Assembly: GCA_943367595.1 (NCBI GenBank)
Contig: CALRJS020000001.1
Coordinates: 79,288-143,287 of the forward strand
From: MW101C3 sp943367595
Lineage (GTDB): Bacteria; Cyanobacteriota; Cyanobacteriia; PCC-6307; Cyanobiaceae
Length of the DNA: 64,000 nucleotides
Direction: 5' to 3'
Shown: positions 36,936 through 46,008 of the stretch, piece after piece
How positions within the stretch are numbered: position 1 is the stretch's first letter
Layout of the letters: every line of letters begins with the position of its first letter
The notes under the pieces: generated by a model
Told to the model about the DNA's origin: nothing
Databases searched by the model: none
What the model saw: the letters and a program-made list of their open reading frames with translations, nothing else
Position numbers and translations under genes: made by a program

Positions 36936-39900
36936 ATGACCAGCACACCTTCCACCTCCACGTCCGATCAGGGTCGCCGCAATGCTCCCCTGACCAAGGA
37001 AGCTCCTCGCTTCATCAACAAGGAGATCAATAAGAAGGCGCTGCGCAACCTGGTGGCGTGGGCCTACAAGCACCACGGCACAGCGGCCACCGCCTCGATG
37101 GCGGATGAGCTGAAGGACCTTGGCTTCCACTACGCCACCCAGGCGGCCGTGTCGATCTCGGTGGAAGACCTGCGGATTCCGGTGCAGAAGGTGCGCCTCC
37201 TGGAGGAAGCCGAGCAGCAGATCACCGATACCGAAGAGCGCTATCGGCTCGGCGAAATCACCGAGGTGGAGCGCCACACCAAGGTGATCGACACCTGGAC
37301 CGAAACCAACGAGCGTCTGGTCGAGGAAGTCAAGAAGAACTTCAACGACAACGATCCGCTCAACTCCGTCTGGATGATGGCCAACTCCGGCGCCCGGGGC
37401 AACATGTCCCAGGTGCGGCAGCTGGTGGGCATGCGCGGCCTGATGGCCAACCCTCAGGGGGAGATCATCGACCTGCCGATCCGCACCAACTTCCGCGAAG
37501 GGCTGACGGTCACCGAATATGTGATCTCGTCCTACGGCGCCCGCAAGGGTCTGGTGGACACGGCTCTGCGCACCGCCGACTCCGGCTACCTCACCCGCCG
37601 TCTGGTGGACGTTGCCCAGGACGTGATCGTGCGGGAAGACGACTGCGGCACCACCCGCGGCATCCCTATCCAGGCCGATGAAAAGGGCCGTTTCCAGGCC
37701 AAGCTGGTCGGCCGCCTGGCTGCGGAGCCTGTGGTTGCCCCCTCCGGCGACGTGCTGGTGGAGCGCGATGGCGAAATCGATAAGCCGATCACAGCGCTGA
37801 TTGAAGCTGCCGGTGTGCGCACGGTGCTGGTGCGCTCTCCGCTCACCTGTGAGGCCGCCCGTTCGGTCTGCCGGAAGTGCTACGGCTGGGCTCTGGCCCA
37901 CAACCAGCTGGTGGATCTTGGTGAAGCCGTCGGCATCATCGCTGCTCAGTCGATCGGCGAGCCCGGCACCCAGCTCACCATGCGCACCTTCCACACCGGT
38001 GGTGTGTCCACAGCCGAAACCGGCGTGGTGCGCTCGCTGCTGGAAGGCGTGGCGGAATTCGGCCCCAAGGCCCGGGTGCGCCAGCACCGCACACCCCACG
38101 GCGTGGAAGCTCAGATCGCCGAAACCGATTTCACCCTTTCGGTGATCCCGAGCGCCAAGGGCAAGGTGCAGAAGGTGGATGTCACCGCCGGCTCCATCCT
38201 GTTTGTCTCCAACGGCCAATCCATCCCGGCGGACACGGTGCTGGCCCAGATCTCGGCCGGCACGTCCGTCAAGAAGAGCGTGGAGAAGGGCACCAAGGAC
38301 GTGATCTGTGATCTCGCCGGGCAGGTGCGCTACGAGGACGTGATCCAGCCTCGGGAAGTCACCGACCGCCAGGGCAACATCACCCTCAAGGCTCAGCGTC
38401 TGGGCCGGATGTGGGTGCTGGCCGGGGATGTGTACAACCTTCCTCCCAACGCCCAGCCCGTCGTTGCCGGCAATAAGCCCGTCACCACTGGCGACGTGCT
38501 CGCCGAGAGCCGGCTTGTCAGTGAGCACGGCGGCGCGGTGCGCCTGCGGGAATCGGCGGGCGATTCGCGTGAAGTGCAGATCGTCACCGCCAGCCTCACC
38601 CTCAAGGATTGCAAGCTGGTGCATGAATCCACCCATTCGGGGGAAACCTGGCACCTGGAAGGCAAGGACAATTCCCGCTACGTGGTGCGCACCCACCCTG
38701 GCAGCAAGATCGGCACCGGCGAAGTGATTGCCGAACTGGCCGATGACCGCTTCCGCACCCAGACGGGCGGCATGGTGAAGTACGCCCCCGGCCTCTCGAT
38801 CAAGAAAGCCCGGTCGGCCAAGAACGGCTATGAGGTGTCCAAAGGTGGCACCCTCCTGTGGATTCCCACCGAAACCCATGAGATCAACAAGGACATCTCC
38901 CTGTTGATGATTGAGGACGGCCAGTGGATTGAGGCCGGCACTGAAGTCGTCAAGGACATCTTCAGCCAGATTGCCGGTATCGTCACCGTCACCCAGAAGA
39001 ACGACATCCTGCGGGAGATCATCGTTCGCTCCGGCACGCTCCACCTCGTTTCCGACAGCAAGGTGCTGAGCCGCTATTCCGATGAGGGCAAGCTGCACAA
39101 CCCTGGCGAGGAAATCGCTCCGGGCCTTGTCACCGAGGCGATGGTTTATGTGGAGGCTGTGGATACTCCCGAAGGAGGAGCGCTGCTGCTGCGTCCGGTG
39201 GAGGAATACACGATTCCCGATCAGGCCCATCTTCCTGAACTTGGCACGATCAAGCAGAACGGCGGACCGTCGCTCGGCCTCAAAGCCACCCAGCGGCTCA
39301 CCTACAAAGACGGTGAGGTGATCAAGTCGGTGGAGGGTGTGGAACTGCTGCGCACCCAGCTGATTCTTGAAACCTTCGACACCACCCCCCAGATGACGGT
39401 GGATGTGGAAGTGGTGCCCGACAAGCGCGCCAAGACGATCGAGCGTCTGCAGCTGGTGATTCTCGAAACCCTGCTCGTCCGCCGCGACACCCTCTCCGAC
39501 GCCAGCCACGGCTCCACCCATACCAAGCTCCAGGTGGAAGACGGCATGGCCGTCAAGAGCGGCGACGTTGTCGCCACCACCCAGATCCTCTGCAAGGAGA
39601 ACGGCCTGGTGCAGCTGCCTGACCCGGTCGACGGAGAGCCGGTCCGCCGGCTGATCGTTGAACGTGCCCACGACACCAAAGACGTCGACTGCGGCTCGGC
39701 CGCCATCGCGGTCACGGTTGGCCAGCGCATCGTCGATGGTGAGCTTCTTGCTGAAGGCATCCGCGCTGACTGCTGCGGCCAGGTGGAGGCGATCAGCGGC
39801 AGCACGATCACGATCCGTCTCGGCCGCCCCTACATGGTGTCCCCCGATTCGGTCCTGCACGTCCGCGATGGTGAACTGGTGCAGCGCGGTGATGCTCTGG

Positions 39901-41006
39901 CGCTGCTCGTTTTTGAGCGCCAGAAAACGGGTGACATCGTCCAGGGTCTGCCCCGCATCGAAGAGCTGCTCGAAGCCCGCCGTCCGCGTGAATCAGCGGT
40001 GCTCTCCCGCAGGTCGGGCACGGTGCAGATCAAGCAGGGCGAAGACGACGACACCGTGACGGTGACGGTGATCGAATCCGACGACGCCCAGACCGACTAC
40101 CAGCTCTCCCATGGCCGTAATGCCATGGTCAACGACGCGCAGCAGGTGAGCGCCGGTGAGATGCTCACCGACGGCCCGATCAACCCACACGAACTGCTCG
40201 AGTGCTACTTCGAGGATCTGCGTTCACGCAAGCCCTCGATGGAAGCGGCTCAGGAAGCCATCTCCAAGCTTCAGTTCCGCATGGTGCAGGAAGTGCAGAA
40301 CGTGTACAAATCCCAGGGCGTCACCATCGACGACAAGCACATCGAAGTCATCGTCCGTCAGATGACCAGCAAGGTGCGCATCGAAGATGCCGGTGACACC
40401 ACTCTGCTGCCAGGCGAACTGATCGAACTGCGCCAGGTGGAGCAGGTGAACCAGGCGATGGCCATCACCGGTGGTGCTCCCGCAGAGTTCACACCCGTGC
40501 TGCTGGGTATCACCAAGGCGTCGCTCAACACCGACAGCTTCATCTCCGCAGCCAGCTTCCAGGAAACCACCCGGGTGCTGACCGAAGCGGCGATCGAAGG
40601 CAAGAGCGACTGGCTGCGCGGCCTCAAGGAGAACGTCATCATCGGCCGGCTCATCCCCGCCGGCACGGGCTTCGGCGGCTTCGAGGAGGAGCTGCGCAGC
40701 GAAGCCGGCCCCCATCCCGACATCCTTGATGAGGAGTCCGGCGGTTACCGCCGCGTGGCCAATCTGCGGCCCGACTACACGGTGGAGATGCCGGCAGCCA
40801 CCGCTGTCGCTGCTCCCGCGGTGCTGGATGACCCCTCCGAGGATGAGCTCGACGCCGTGCGCAGCAAGCGTGGCATCGAAGCCTCGGCCAGCTCCTTTGC
40901 CGCCTTCGCTCGGCCCAGCGTCGAGGAAGGCCTGGAAGAGGAGCTGATTCCTGATCCTGCCGCCGTGGAAGGATTGCTGGAAGAAGGCCTTCTGAGCGAC
41001 GACTGA
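36936..41006 (+). CDS. rpoC2: RNA polymerase beta' subunit (C-terminal part of beta')
   Basis: The product has 1356 residues from ATG 36936. It contains the zinc-site remainder CEAARSVCRKCYGWA, the trigger-loop region GEAVGIIAAQSIGEPGTQLTMRTFHTGG, the long cyanobacterial insertion of repeated barrel-sandwich domains (about 350-1000) and the C-terminal GLKENVIIGRLIPAGTGF. An acidic tail follows. A TTG at 36894 would add 14 residues with no family similarity. A small Hli gene begins 3 bp after the stop codon. Confidence 0.99.
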   Translation: MTSTPSTSTSDQGRRNAPLTKEAPRFINKEINKKALRNLVAWAYKHHGTAATASMADELKDLGFHYATQAAVSISVEDLRIPVQKVRLLEEAEQQITDTEERYRLGEITEVERHTKVIDTWTETNERLVEEVKKNFNDNDPLNSVWMMANSGARGNMSQVRQLVGMRGLMANPQGEIIDLPIRTNFREGLTVTEYVISSYGARKGLVDTALRTADSGYLTRRLVDVAQDVIVREDDCGTTRGIPIQADEKGRFQAKLVGRLAAEPVVAPSGDVLVERDGEIDKPITALIEAAGVRTVLVRSPLTCEAARSVCRKCYGWALAHNQLVDLGEAVGIIAAQSIGEPGTQLTMRTFHTGGVSTAETGVVRSLLEGVAEFGPKARVRQHRTPHGVEAQIAETDFTLSVIPSAKGKVQKVDVTAGSILFVSNGQSIPADTVLAQISAGTSVKKSVEKGTKDVICDLAGQVRYEDVIQPREVTDRQGNITLKAQRLGRMWVLAGDVYNLPPNAQPVVAGNKPVTTGDVLAESRLVSEHGGAVRLRESAGDSREVQIVTASLTLKDCKLVHESTHSGETWHLEGKDNSRYVVRTHPGSKIGTGEVIAELADDRFRTQTGGMVKYAPGLSIKKARSAKNGYEVSKGGTLLWIPTETHEINKDISLLMIEDGQWIEAGTEVVKDIFSQIAGIVTVTQKNDILREIIVRSGTLHLVSDSKVLSRYSDEGKLHNPGEEIAPGLVTEAMVYVEAVDTPEGGALLLRPVEEYTIPDQAHLPELGTIKQNGGPSLGLKATQRLTYKDGEVIKSVEGVELLRTQLILETFDTTPQMTVDVEVVPDKRAKTIERLQLVILETLLVRRDTLSDASHGSTHTKLQVEDGMAVKSGDVVATTQILCKENGLVQLPDPVDGEPVRRLIVERAHDTKDVDCGSAAIAVTVGQRIVDGELLAEGIRADCCGQVEAISGSTITIRLGRPYMVSPDSVLHVRDGELVQRGDALALLVFERQKTGDIVQGLPRIEELLEARRPRESAVLSRRSGTVQIKQGEDDDTVTVTVIESDDAQTDYQLSHGRNAMVNDAQQVSAGEMLTDGPINPHELLECYFEDLRSRKPSMEAAQEAISKLQFRMVQEVQNVYKSQGVTIDDKHIEVIVRQMTSKVRIEDAGDTTLLPGELIELRQVEQVNQAMAITGGAPAEFTPVLLGITKASLNTDSFISAASFQETTRVLTEAAIEGKSDWLRGLKENVIIGRLIPAGTGFGGFEEELRSEAGPHPDILDEESGGYRRVANLRPDYTVEMPAATAVAAPAVLDDPSEDELDAVRSKRGIEASASSFAAFARPSVEEGLEEELIPDPAAVEGLLEEGLLSDD

Positions 41007-41009
41007 TCC

Positions 41010-41168
41010 ATGGTTCTCCAACCCCCGATCGTCCCGCAGCGCCGCCTGCCGCGCTTCGGCTTCCACCACCACACCGAGCTGCTGAATGGCCGCCTCGCCA
41101 TGCTGGGCTTCATCGCCCTGCTGGCCGTGGAATGGAAGCTGGGTCACGGCCTGCTGGTGTGGCCCTGA
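41010..41168 (+). CDS. hli: High-light-inducible protein (single-helix chlorophyll-binding protein)
   Basis: The product has 52 residues. The chlorophyll-binding helix HTELLNGRLAMLGFIALLAV carries the ExxNGRxAMxGF motif of LHC-superfamily single-helix proteins (Hli/Scp). They bind chlorophyll and carotenoid in thylakoids and protect assembling photosystems. The ATG at 41010 is 3 bp past the rpoC2 stop and the 3' end overlaps the GTG start of rlmN, so it is embedded between two housekeeping genes. It is easily missed because of its size. Confidence 0.93.
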   Translation: MVLQPPIVPQRRLPRFGFHHHTELLNGRLAMLGFIALLAVEWKLGHGLLVWP

Positions 41169-42238
41169 CGGCTCCTCCCACAGTTCCCTTGCTGGGCCTC
41201 AAGCGCGAGGCCCTGGAAGCCTGGGCGGTGGCCCAGGGCCAGCCCGCCTTCCGCGGCCGTCAACTCCACGAGTGGATCTACGCGAAGGGCGCCCGGCGCT
41301 TTGCCGATGTCACCGTGCTGCCGAAGCTCTGGCGTGAGCGGCTCGGCGGCAGTGCCGATGTCGAGCAGGCCGATCCGATCGGCCGTTCGCGCGAATTGGT
41401 TCGCAGTGTGGCCAGCGACGGCACCACCAAGCTGTTGCTGGCCACCCCCGATGGGCTGAGCCTGGAAACCGTCGGCATCCCCAGCCGGGACCGGCTCACG
41501 GTCTGCGTCTCCAGCCAGGTGGGTTGCCCGATGGCCTGCCGCTTCTGCGCCACCGGCAAAGCCGGCCTTGATCGCTCCCTGGCGGTGCACGAAATCGTTG
41601 ATCAGGTGCTCACGGTGCGCGAGGTGATGGGTGAGCGCCCCAGCCATGTCGTGTTCATGGGTATGGGCGAGCCGCTGCTCAACATCGAGGCTGTGCTCGG
41701 CGCCATCGACTGCCTGTGCACCGATCTGGGCATGGCCCAGCGCCAGATCACCCTCAGCACCGTCGGGGTCCCCCAGACCTTGCCGCAGCTGGCCGAGCGG
41801 GCCCTCGAACGGCTCGGCCGCGCCCAGTTCACCCTGGCGGTGAGCCTGCATGCGCCTGATCAGTCGCTGCGGGAGCAGCTGATCCCCACAGCCCGCGCCT
41901 ATCCCCTCGAACAGCTGTTGGACGATTGCCGCCGCTACGTGGCTCTGACCGGTCGGCGCGTGAGCTTTGAGTACATCCTCCTGGGCGGGCTCAACGACCA
42001 CCCGCGTCAGGCGGTGGCCCTGGCCCAGCTGCTGCGCGGTTTCCAGAGCCACGTGAATCTGATCCCTTACAACCCGATTGAGGAAGAGGAGTTCCAGCGG
42101 CCCAGTCCGGAGCGGGTCGAGGCCTTCCGGCGGGCCCTTCACGACCGCCACGTGGCCGTCAGCGTCAGGGCCAGCCGGGGCTTGGATCAGGACGCAGCCT
42201 GCGGCCAGCTGCGGCGACGGCTGGCACCGACCGGCTGA
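41159..42238 (+). CDS. rlmN: 23S rRNA (adenine2503-C2)/tRNA methyltransferase RlmN
   Basis: The product has 359 residues from GTG 41159, which overlaps the hli stop by 10 bp; ATG 41132 is the alternative. The radical-SAM cluster motif CPMACRFCATG is present, with FMGMGEPLLN, ITLSTVGVP, LAVSLHAPDQ and VNLIPYNPIE all conserved. It methylates A2503 of 23S rRNA and A37 of some tRNAs by a radical mechanism involving a conserved C-terminal Cys (present in QDAACGQLRRR). Confidence 0.97.
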   Translation: MALTAPPTVPLLGLKREALEAWAVAQGQPAFRGRQLHEWIYAKGARRFADVTVLPKLWRERLGGSADVEQADPIGRSRELVRSVASDGTTKLLLATPDGLSLETVGIPSRDRLTVCVSSQVGCPMACRFCATGKAGLDRSLAVHEIVDQVLTVREVMGERPSHVVFMGMGEPLLNIEAVLGAIDCLCTDLGMAQRQITLSTVGVPQTLPQLAERALERLGRAQFTLAVSLHAPDQSLREQLIPTARAYPLEQLLDDCRRYVALTGRRVSFEYILLGGLNDHPRQAVALAQLLRGFQSHVNLIPYNPIEEEEFQRPSPERVEAFRRALHDRHVAVSVRASRGLDQDAACGQLRRRLAPTG

Positions 42239-42501
42239 AGCCACTGCGCTGAGGAAACCACGCTGCTGCTTCCTGAGGCCATCCCGCTGCGGCGCGCGGA
42301 TGAGGCAGACGCGCTGCCGTTCTTTGGTGTGGCAGCCCATCCCCTGCAAGCCGCCTGACCCAGACATGCTGCAGACCGCCTGACCCATACATGCCGTTTA
42401 CCGTCTGGCGCAGCTATCCCCAGGCTGTCTGACCCAGGCATGCTGAAGCCGCCTGGTCAGGGACTCTCTCACCCTCGCCAACGAGGGCGAGAAGTCAGCC
42501 G
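42239..42501. repeat. Short gap with three copies of a CCTGACCCAnrCATGC repeat
   Basis: Copies start at 42351 (25 bp, CCGCCTGACCCAGACATGCT), 42376 (CCGCCTGACCCATACATGCC) and 42425 (CTGTCTGACCCAGGCATGCT). The first two are directly adjacent and the third is offset by about 25 bp of diverged sequence. The gap separates convergent rlmN and the AmpG-like gene. Confidence 0.7.
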
Positions 42502-43788
42502 TCAGGTGGTATCGCGGGAGGGATCGAACGCCCCGCGGGCTTCCGCTTCGTTCCAGGGCGTGAGGTGCAGCATCAGCAGGAAGGCCGGCAGCGCTGCCGC
42601 CACTGTGAACAGGAAGAACGGTCCCCATCCCGCCCGCTCCGCCACAAGACCGGCGGGTGCCGCCAGCACCGAGCGGCTCATGGCATAGACGCCGGAGAAC
42701 AGGGCGTACTGGGTGGCGGAGAAGCGCGGGTTGCAGAGGCTCATCAGCAGGGCCACGAACACCGCCCCCACCATCCCGCCGGAGAGATTCTCCAGGCTCA
42801 CCACCGTGATCAGCCCTGCCAGCCCGCCGCCGAACTGGGCGAGTGCCCAGTAGCTGAGATTGCCGAGCGCCCCGGCGATGGCGAACAGCCACAGGGAGCG
42901 GTTCATGCCCAGCCGGCTGAACAGCACGCCCCCCAGCACCGTGCCCGCCATCGTGGCGGCCACCGCCCAGCCGCCTTGCACCAGACCGATGTCGGCGGGG
43001 CTGAAGCCCTGGCTGGTCAGAAACGGGATCGCCATGGCGCTCAGCAGGCCATCCGGCCAGCGGTAGAGCAGCACCAGCAGCAGCAGTTGCCAGGAGCGGT
43101 TCGGGCCGCTGCGCCACAGGAATTCACGGGCGGGTCCCAGCACCGCCTGCCGCAGGCTGGTGACCGGATGTTCGATGGCAGGCAGCCGCGGTGCCGTCAG
43201 GGTGAACGGCAGCATGGCGGCGATCAGCACCGCCGAGCCGAGAAAGGTAGCCGGCCAGCCGAAGCGCCCGGCCAGCAGGAACCCCCCTGCCCCCACCGCC
43301 AGCATCGCCGCCCGGTAGCCCAGCGAGGCGGCGGCCGCACCGGGCCCCCGCTCCAGTTCCGGCAGCAGGTCGGTGCGGTAGGCATCCACGGCGATGTCCT
43401 GGGTGGCGCTGCAGATGGCCAGCATCAGCGCCATCACGCCGATGGCGGCCAGGCTGGCGGCATCGGTGCTGGGCCGCAGCAGCGCCATCGCGGCGGTGAC
43501 CACCACCAGCACCAGCTGCAGCAGCACCAGCCAGCCCCGGCGCCGGTCGGGCCAGGGGATCGGCCAGCGATCCAGCAGCGGCGCCCAGAACAGCTTCAAG
43601 GTGTAGGGCAACTCGGCCAGGGGAATCAGGCCGATCAACCCCAGCGGCACCTGGCTGGCGCTCAGCCAGCCCTGCAGCAGGCGGCTGCCCACCATGTAGG
43701 GAGCACCGCTGGCCACGCCGGCGGCCGCCACGGCCACAAGCCGGCGCCAGGACGGAACGGTGGGGGCAGGGCTGGAAACAGGCGGCAA
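42502..43788 (-). CDS. AmpG-like MFS permease
   Basis: The product has 428 residues with about 12 hydrophobic segments. PYTLKLFWAPLLDRW near residue 60 and ICSATQDIAVDAYRTDLL near 125 are the AmpG signatures. The family imports muropeptides (anhydro-sugar peptides) in Gram-negatives, and many cyanobacterial members are of unproven substrate. It stands alone, divergent from the small 43828 gene. The length fits the family. Confidence 0.85.
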   Translation of the reverse strand: MPPVSSPAPTVPSWRRLVAVAAAGVASGAPYMVGSRLLQGWLSASQVPLGLIGLIPLAELPYTLKLFWAPLLDRWPIPWPDRRRGWLVLLQLVLVVVTAAMALLRPSTDAASLAAIGVMALMLAICSATQDIAVDAYRTDLLPELERGPGAAAASLGYRAAMLAVGAGGFLLAGRFGWPATFLGSAVLIAAMLPFTLTAPRLPAIEHPVTSLRQAVLGPAREFLWRSGPNRSWQLLLLVLLYRWPDGLLSAMAIPFLTSQGFSPADIGLVQGGWAVAATMAGTVLGGVLFSRLGMNRSLWLFAIAGALGNLSYWALAQFGGGLAGLITVVSLENLSGGMVGAVFVALLMSLCNPRFSATQYALFSGVYAMSRSVLAAPAGLVAERAGWGPFFLFTVAAALPAFLLMLHLTPWNEAEARGAFDPSRDTT

Positions 43789-43827
43789 GGGTCCCGTTCA
43801 CGACTGGGCGAACCCTATGCCTTCAGA

Positions 43828-43977
43828 ATGCCAACACCACCAGGACTTTCCGTGTCGTTCTTTCGCTCCACCCTGCTGCCGGCCGGAATCGTGCTGCTCT
43901 TCGGCCTGGCCCTGTTCGCCGTGAGTGCGAGGATCTGGCTTCCCGGCGACATGGCAGCGCCTGCGCCGATTGGATGA
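43828..43977 (+). CDS. Small single-helix membrane protein (49 aa)
   Basis: The product has 49 residues from ATG 43828, or 41 from GTG 43852 (MSFFRSTLLPAG). One membrane helix (AGIVLLFGLALFAVSARIW) is followed by a short Pro/Ala tail. The stop codon overlaps the next start as ATGA, which supports translation and coupling to the HEAT-repeat gene. No function is known. Confidence 0.6.
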   Translation: MPTPPGLSVSFFRSTLLPAGIVLLFGLALFAVSARIWLPGDMAAPAPIG

Positions 43978-44813
43978 GGAGGGGCAGTCTCGTGCCCATG
44001 GATGACGAGGTCAGCAGCGAATCCGTGCCGCCGTTCTCAAGGAGCCCGGCGGAACTGGCGTTCGATCCGGAGCTGCTGGCCGGGGAGCTGGCCCAGGAGC
44101 TGGCCCTCGATCCGCTCGATGCCATCGACACGCTCGAGCCTGGCCAGGGCGACATCGCCGCTGAGTGCGATCTGGGTCTGGAGCTGCTGGCTGGCAGCCA
44201 CGACCAGCGCATGCAGGGGTTGCGCATCTTCTGCGAACACCGCGACCCTCGCGCCGTGCCCCGGCTCCTGCCGCTGCTGGCTTACACCTGCCCGATCCTG
44301 CGGATGAGTGCGGTGTATGCCCTCGGGCGCAACCCCGATCCGCGGGCGGTGGAGCCCCTGCTGGCCCTCCTTCAGGACGATGCCAACGGCTACGTGCGCA
44401 AGGCGGTGGCCTGGAGCCTGGGCAATTACCCCGAAGCGCCGGTGCTCAACCCCTTGATCCGGGCCCTGCAGCTCGACATCGCCGCCGTGCGGCTGTGGGC
44501 AGCTGGGTCGCTGGCGGACGCCGGCAGCACAGGAGCGGCCAAAGCGGATCAGGCGGCTGCCCAGCTGCTGCTGAGCCTGCGGATCGACAGCGAGCCGGTG
44601 GTGCGCAGCAACAGCGCCTGGTCACTCGGCCGCCTGTACGACCATCTCGTCCCCCCGCGCCAGTCGGAGCTGGTGGGTGTGCTTGTGGACGTGTTGCTGA
44701 ACGACAACGACGCCACCGTGCGCGACGAGGCCCGCGTGGCCCTGGAGCAACTGGAGGATCCCTCCGTGCTCGAACGGTTGCAGACGCTGGTCGATGAGGG
44801 CCTGCTGAACTGA
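43974..44813 (+). CDS. HEAT-repeat protein, IaiH-like
   Basis: The product has 279 residues. After an acidic head, a run of HEAT repeats covers about 75-279 (RMQGLRIFCEHRDPRAVPRLLPLL; LRMSAVYALGRNPDPRAVEPLLALL; YVRKAVAWSLGNYPEAPVLNPLI; AVRLWAAGSLADAG). This pattern resembles cyanobacterial IaiH, a HEAT protein that works with IscA in iron-sulfur or iron handling. It also resembles phycobilin-lyase-like HEAT proteins, so the specific role is tentative. A ferredoxin gene lies 0.7 kb downstream on the same strand. Confidence 0.75.
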   Translation: MRRGSLVPMDDEVSSESVPPFSRSPAELAFDPELLAGELAQELALDPLDAIDTLEPGQGDIAAECDLGLELLAGSHDQRMQGLRIFCEHRDPRAVPRLLPLLAYTCPILRMSAVYALGRNPDPRAVEPLLALLQDDANGYVRKAVAWSLGNYPEAPVLNPLIRALQLDIAAVRLWAAGSLADAGSTGAAKADQAAAQLLLSLRIDSEPVVRSNSAWSLGRLYDHLVPPRQSELVGVLVDVLLNDNDATVRDEARVALEQLEDPSVLERLQTLVDEGLLN

Positions 44814-44869
44814 AGCGCCGCACGGTTTGATCGATCCGGCTAGGATCCGGCCACGCTTTCTGCCGCAGG

Positions 44870-45082
44870 ATGGCCCAGCACACCATCCGATTTCGCATCC
44901 GGCCCGACGGCACCGTCGAGGAACTGGTTCAGGGATTTCGTGGTGAAGGCTGCCAGCAGCTGACCGAGCGGATCGAATCCAGCCTCGGCAGCGTTCAGCA
45001 ACGCAGCAGCACGGCGGAAGCCTTCCAGAGCCAGATCCAGACCTCCTCGGCGGCTTTGCCGGTCGAGCAGCGTTCCGCCTGA
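44870..45082 (+). CDS. DUF2997 family protein
   Basis: The product has 70 residues. HTIRFRIRPDGTVEELVQGFRGEGCQQLTERIE matches DUF2997, a small cyanobacterial/plastid family. Its usual neighbours are Ycf35 (DUF1257) and a ferredoxin, exactly the order seen here. The biochemical role is unknown. Confidence 0.88.
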   Translation: MAQHTIRFRIRPDGTVEELVQGFRGEGCQQLTERIESSLGSVQQRSSTAEAFQSQIQTSSAALPVEQRSA

Positions 45083-45109
45083 ACCCTTCACCGTTCGCCC
45101 CCTGTTTCG

Positions 45110-45502
45110 ATGTCGCACTTCAGCACCGTCAAGACCGAGCTCCGCGACCGTGAGGCCCTGCTTGGTGCCCTGCGTGATCTCGGTCATGAGCCCGATCCGA
45201 GCGAGCGTCCGGTGCGCGGCTATCGCGGCCAGACCGTGCTCGCCGACCTCTGTGTGGCACAGAGCGGTGGCGGCGACATCGGCTTCCGCTGGAATGCCAC
45301 CAGCAACAGCTACGAGCTGGTGACCGACCTCGATCTGTGGAAGCAGCCAGTACCGGTGGAGCGCTTCCTGGCCCAGGTCACCCAGTGCTATGCCCTGCGT
45401 TCCATCCTTGCCGCTTCGGCAGCGGAAGGCTTCCAGGTCACGGAACAGACCCAGGCGGTCGACGGCAGCATCGAGTTGGTCGTGTCCCGCTGGGACGCCT
45501 GA
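45110..45502 (+). CDS. ycf35: Ycf35 (DUF1257) family protein
   Basis: The product has 130 residues starting MSHFSTVKTELRDREALLGAL, with DIGFRWNATSNSYELVTDLDLW in the middle. Ycf35 is conserved in cyanobacteria and red-lineage plastids; its function is not established. It lies 27 bp after the DUF2997 gene and 4 bp before the likely GTG start of the ferredoxin gene, forming a three-gene unit. Confidence 0.93.
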   Translation: MSHFSTVKTELRDREALLGALRDLGHEPDPSERPVRGYRGQTVLADLCVAQSGGGDIGFRWNATSNSYELVTDLDLWKQPVPVERFLAQVTQCYALRSILAASAAEGFQVTEQTQAVDGSIELVVSRWDA

Positions 45503-45506
45503 GTCC

Positions 45507-45977
45507 GTGCCGCCTGACCGGCCCGAGTCCGCCACGGCTGCCACCGGCGCTGCTGCAGACCTTGGCGCTGCTCAACCCCATGGCGCCGCTGTAGCCGCTG
45601 ACCCTTCGCTGGCCTTCACGGCCGCAGCCACGGCGCGCCCTGTGGCCACCGGCCGTGAACCACTGCTCGGCGGCAGTCTGCGTCAGCGGGCCGTCTGGGT
45701 CGATGAGGCTGTCTGCATCGGCTGCCGCTACTGCGCCCACGTGGCGGGCAACACCTTTCTGGTGGAGCCCCTGTGGGGACGTTCCCGTGCCATCCGCCAG
45801 GACGGCGATACCACGGAGACGATTCAAGAAGCCATCGATACCTGCCCGGTCGACTGCATCCACTGGGTGGCCTACGAGGAGATCCCGGCCCTGGAGGAGC
45901 AGCTGCGCCAGCAGGAGCTTCACCCTCTGGGCCTGCCCTGCGCGGCACGGGTAAAGCGCACCCTGCCGCGGCACTGA
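45507..45977 (+). CDS. 4Fe-4S ferredoxin of the Ycf35 cluster
   Basis: The product has 156 residues from GTG 45507. A variable Ala/Pro-rich head of about 50 residues is followed by the cluster motif CIGCRYC and a later DTCPVDCIHWV, supplying four cysteines for one 4Fe-4S cluster. Loss of a second CxxCxxC set means it is probably a single-cluster ferredoxin. It is the third gene of DUF2997-ycf35-ferredoxin. The start is chosen because it falls right after the ycf35 stop codon. Confidence 0.85.
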   Translation: MPPDRPESATAATGAAADLGAAQPHGAAVAADPSLAFTAAATARPVATGREPLLGGSLRQRAVWVDEAVCIGCRYCAHVAGNTFLVEPLWGRSRAIRQDGDTTETIQEAIDTCPVDCIHWVAYEEIPALEEQLRQQELHPLGLPCAARVKRTLPRH

Positions 45978-46008
45978 TCTCACCACCCGTCCCGCAGCAG
46001 CCCCGGTG

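Noticed and set aside
36879..39860. Minus-strand 993-residue open frame
   Set aside because: It is antisense to rpoC2 with no recognisable protein features; a GC-driven shadow.
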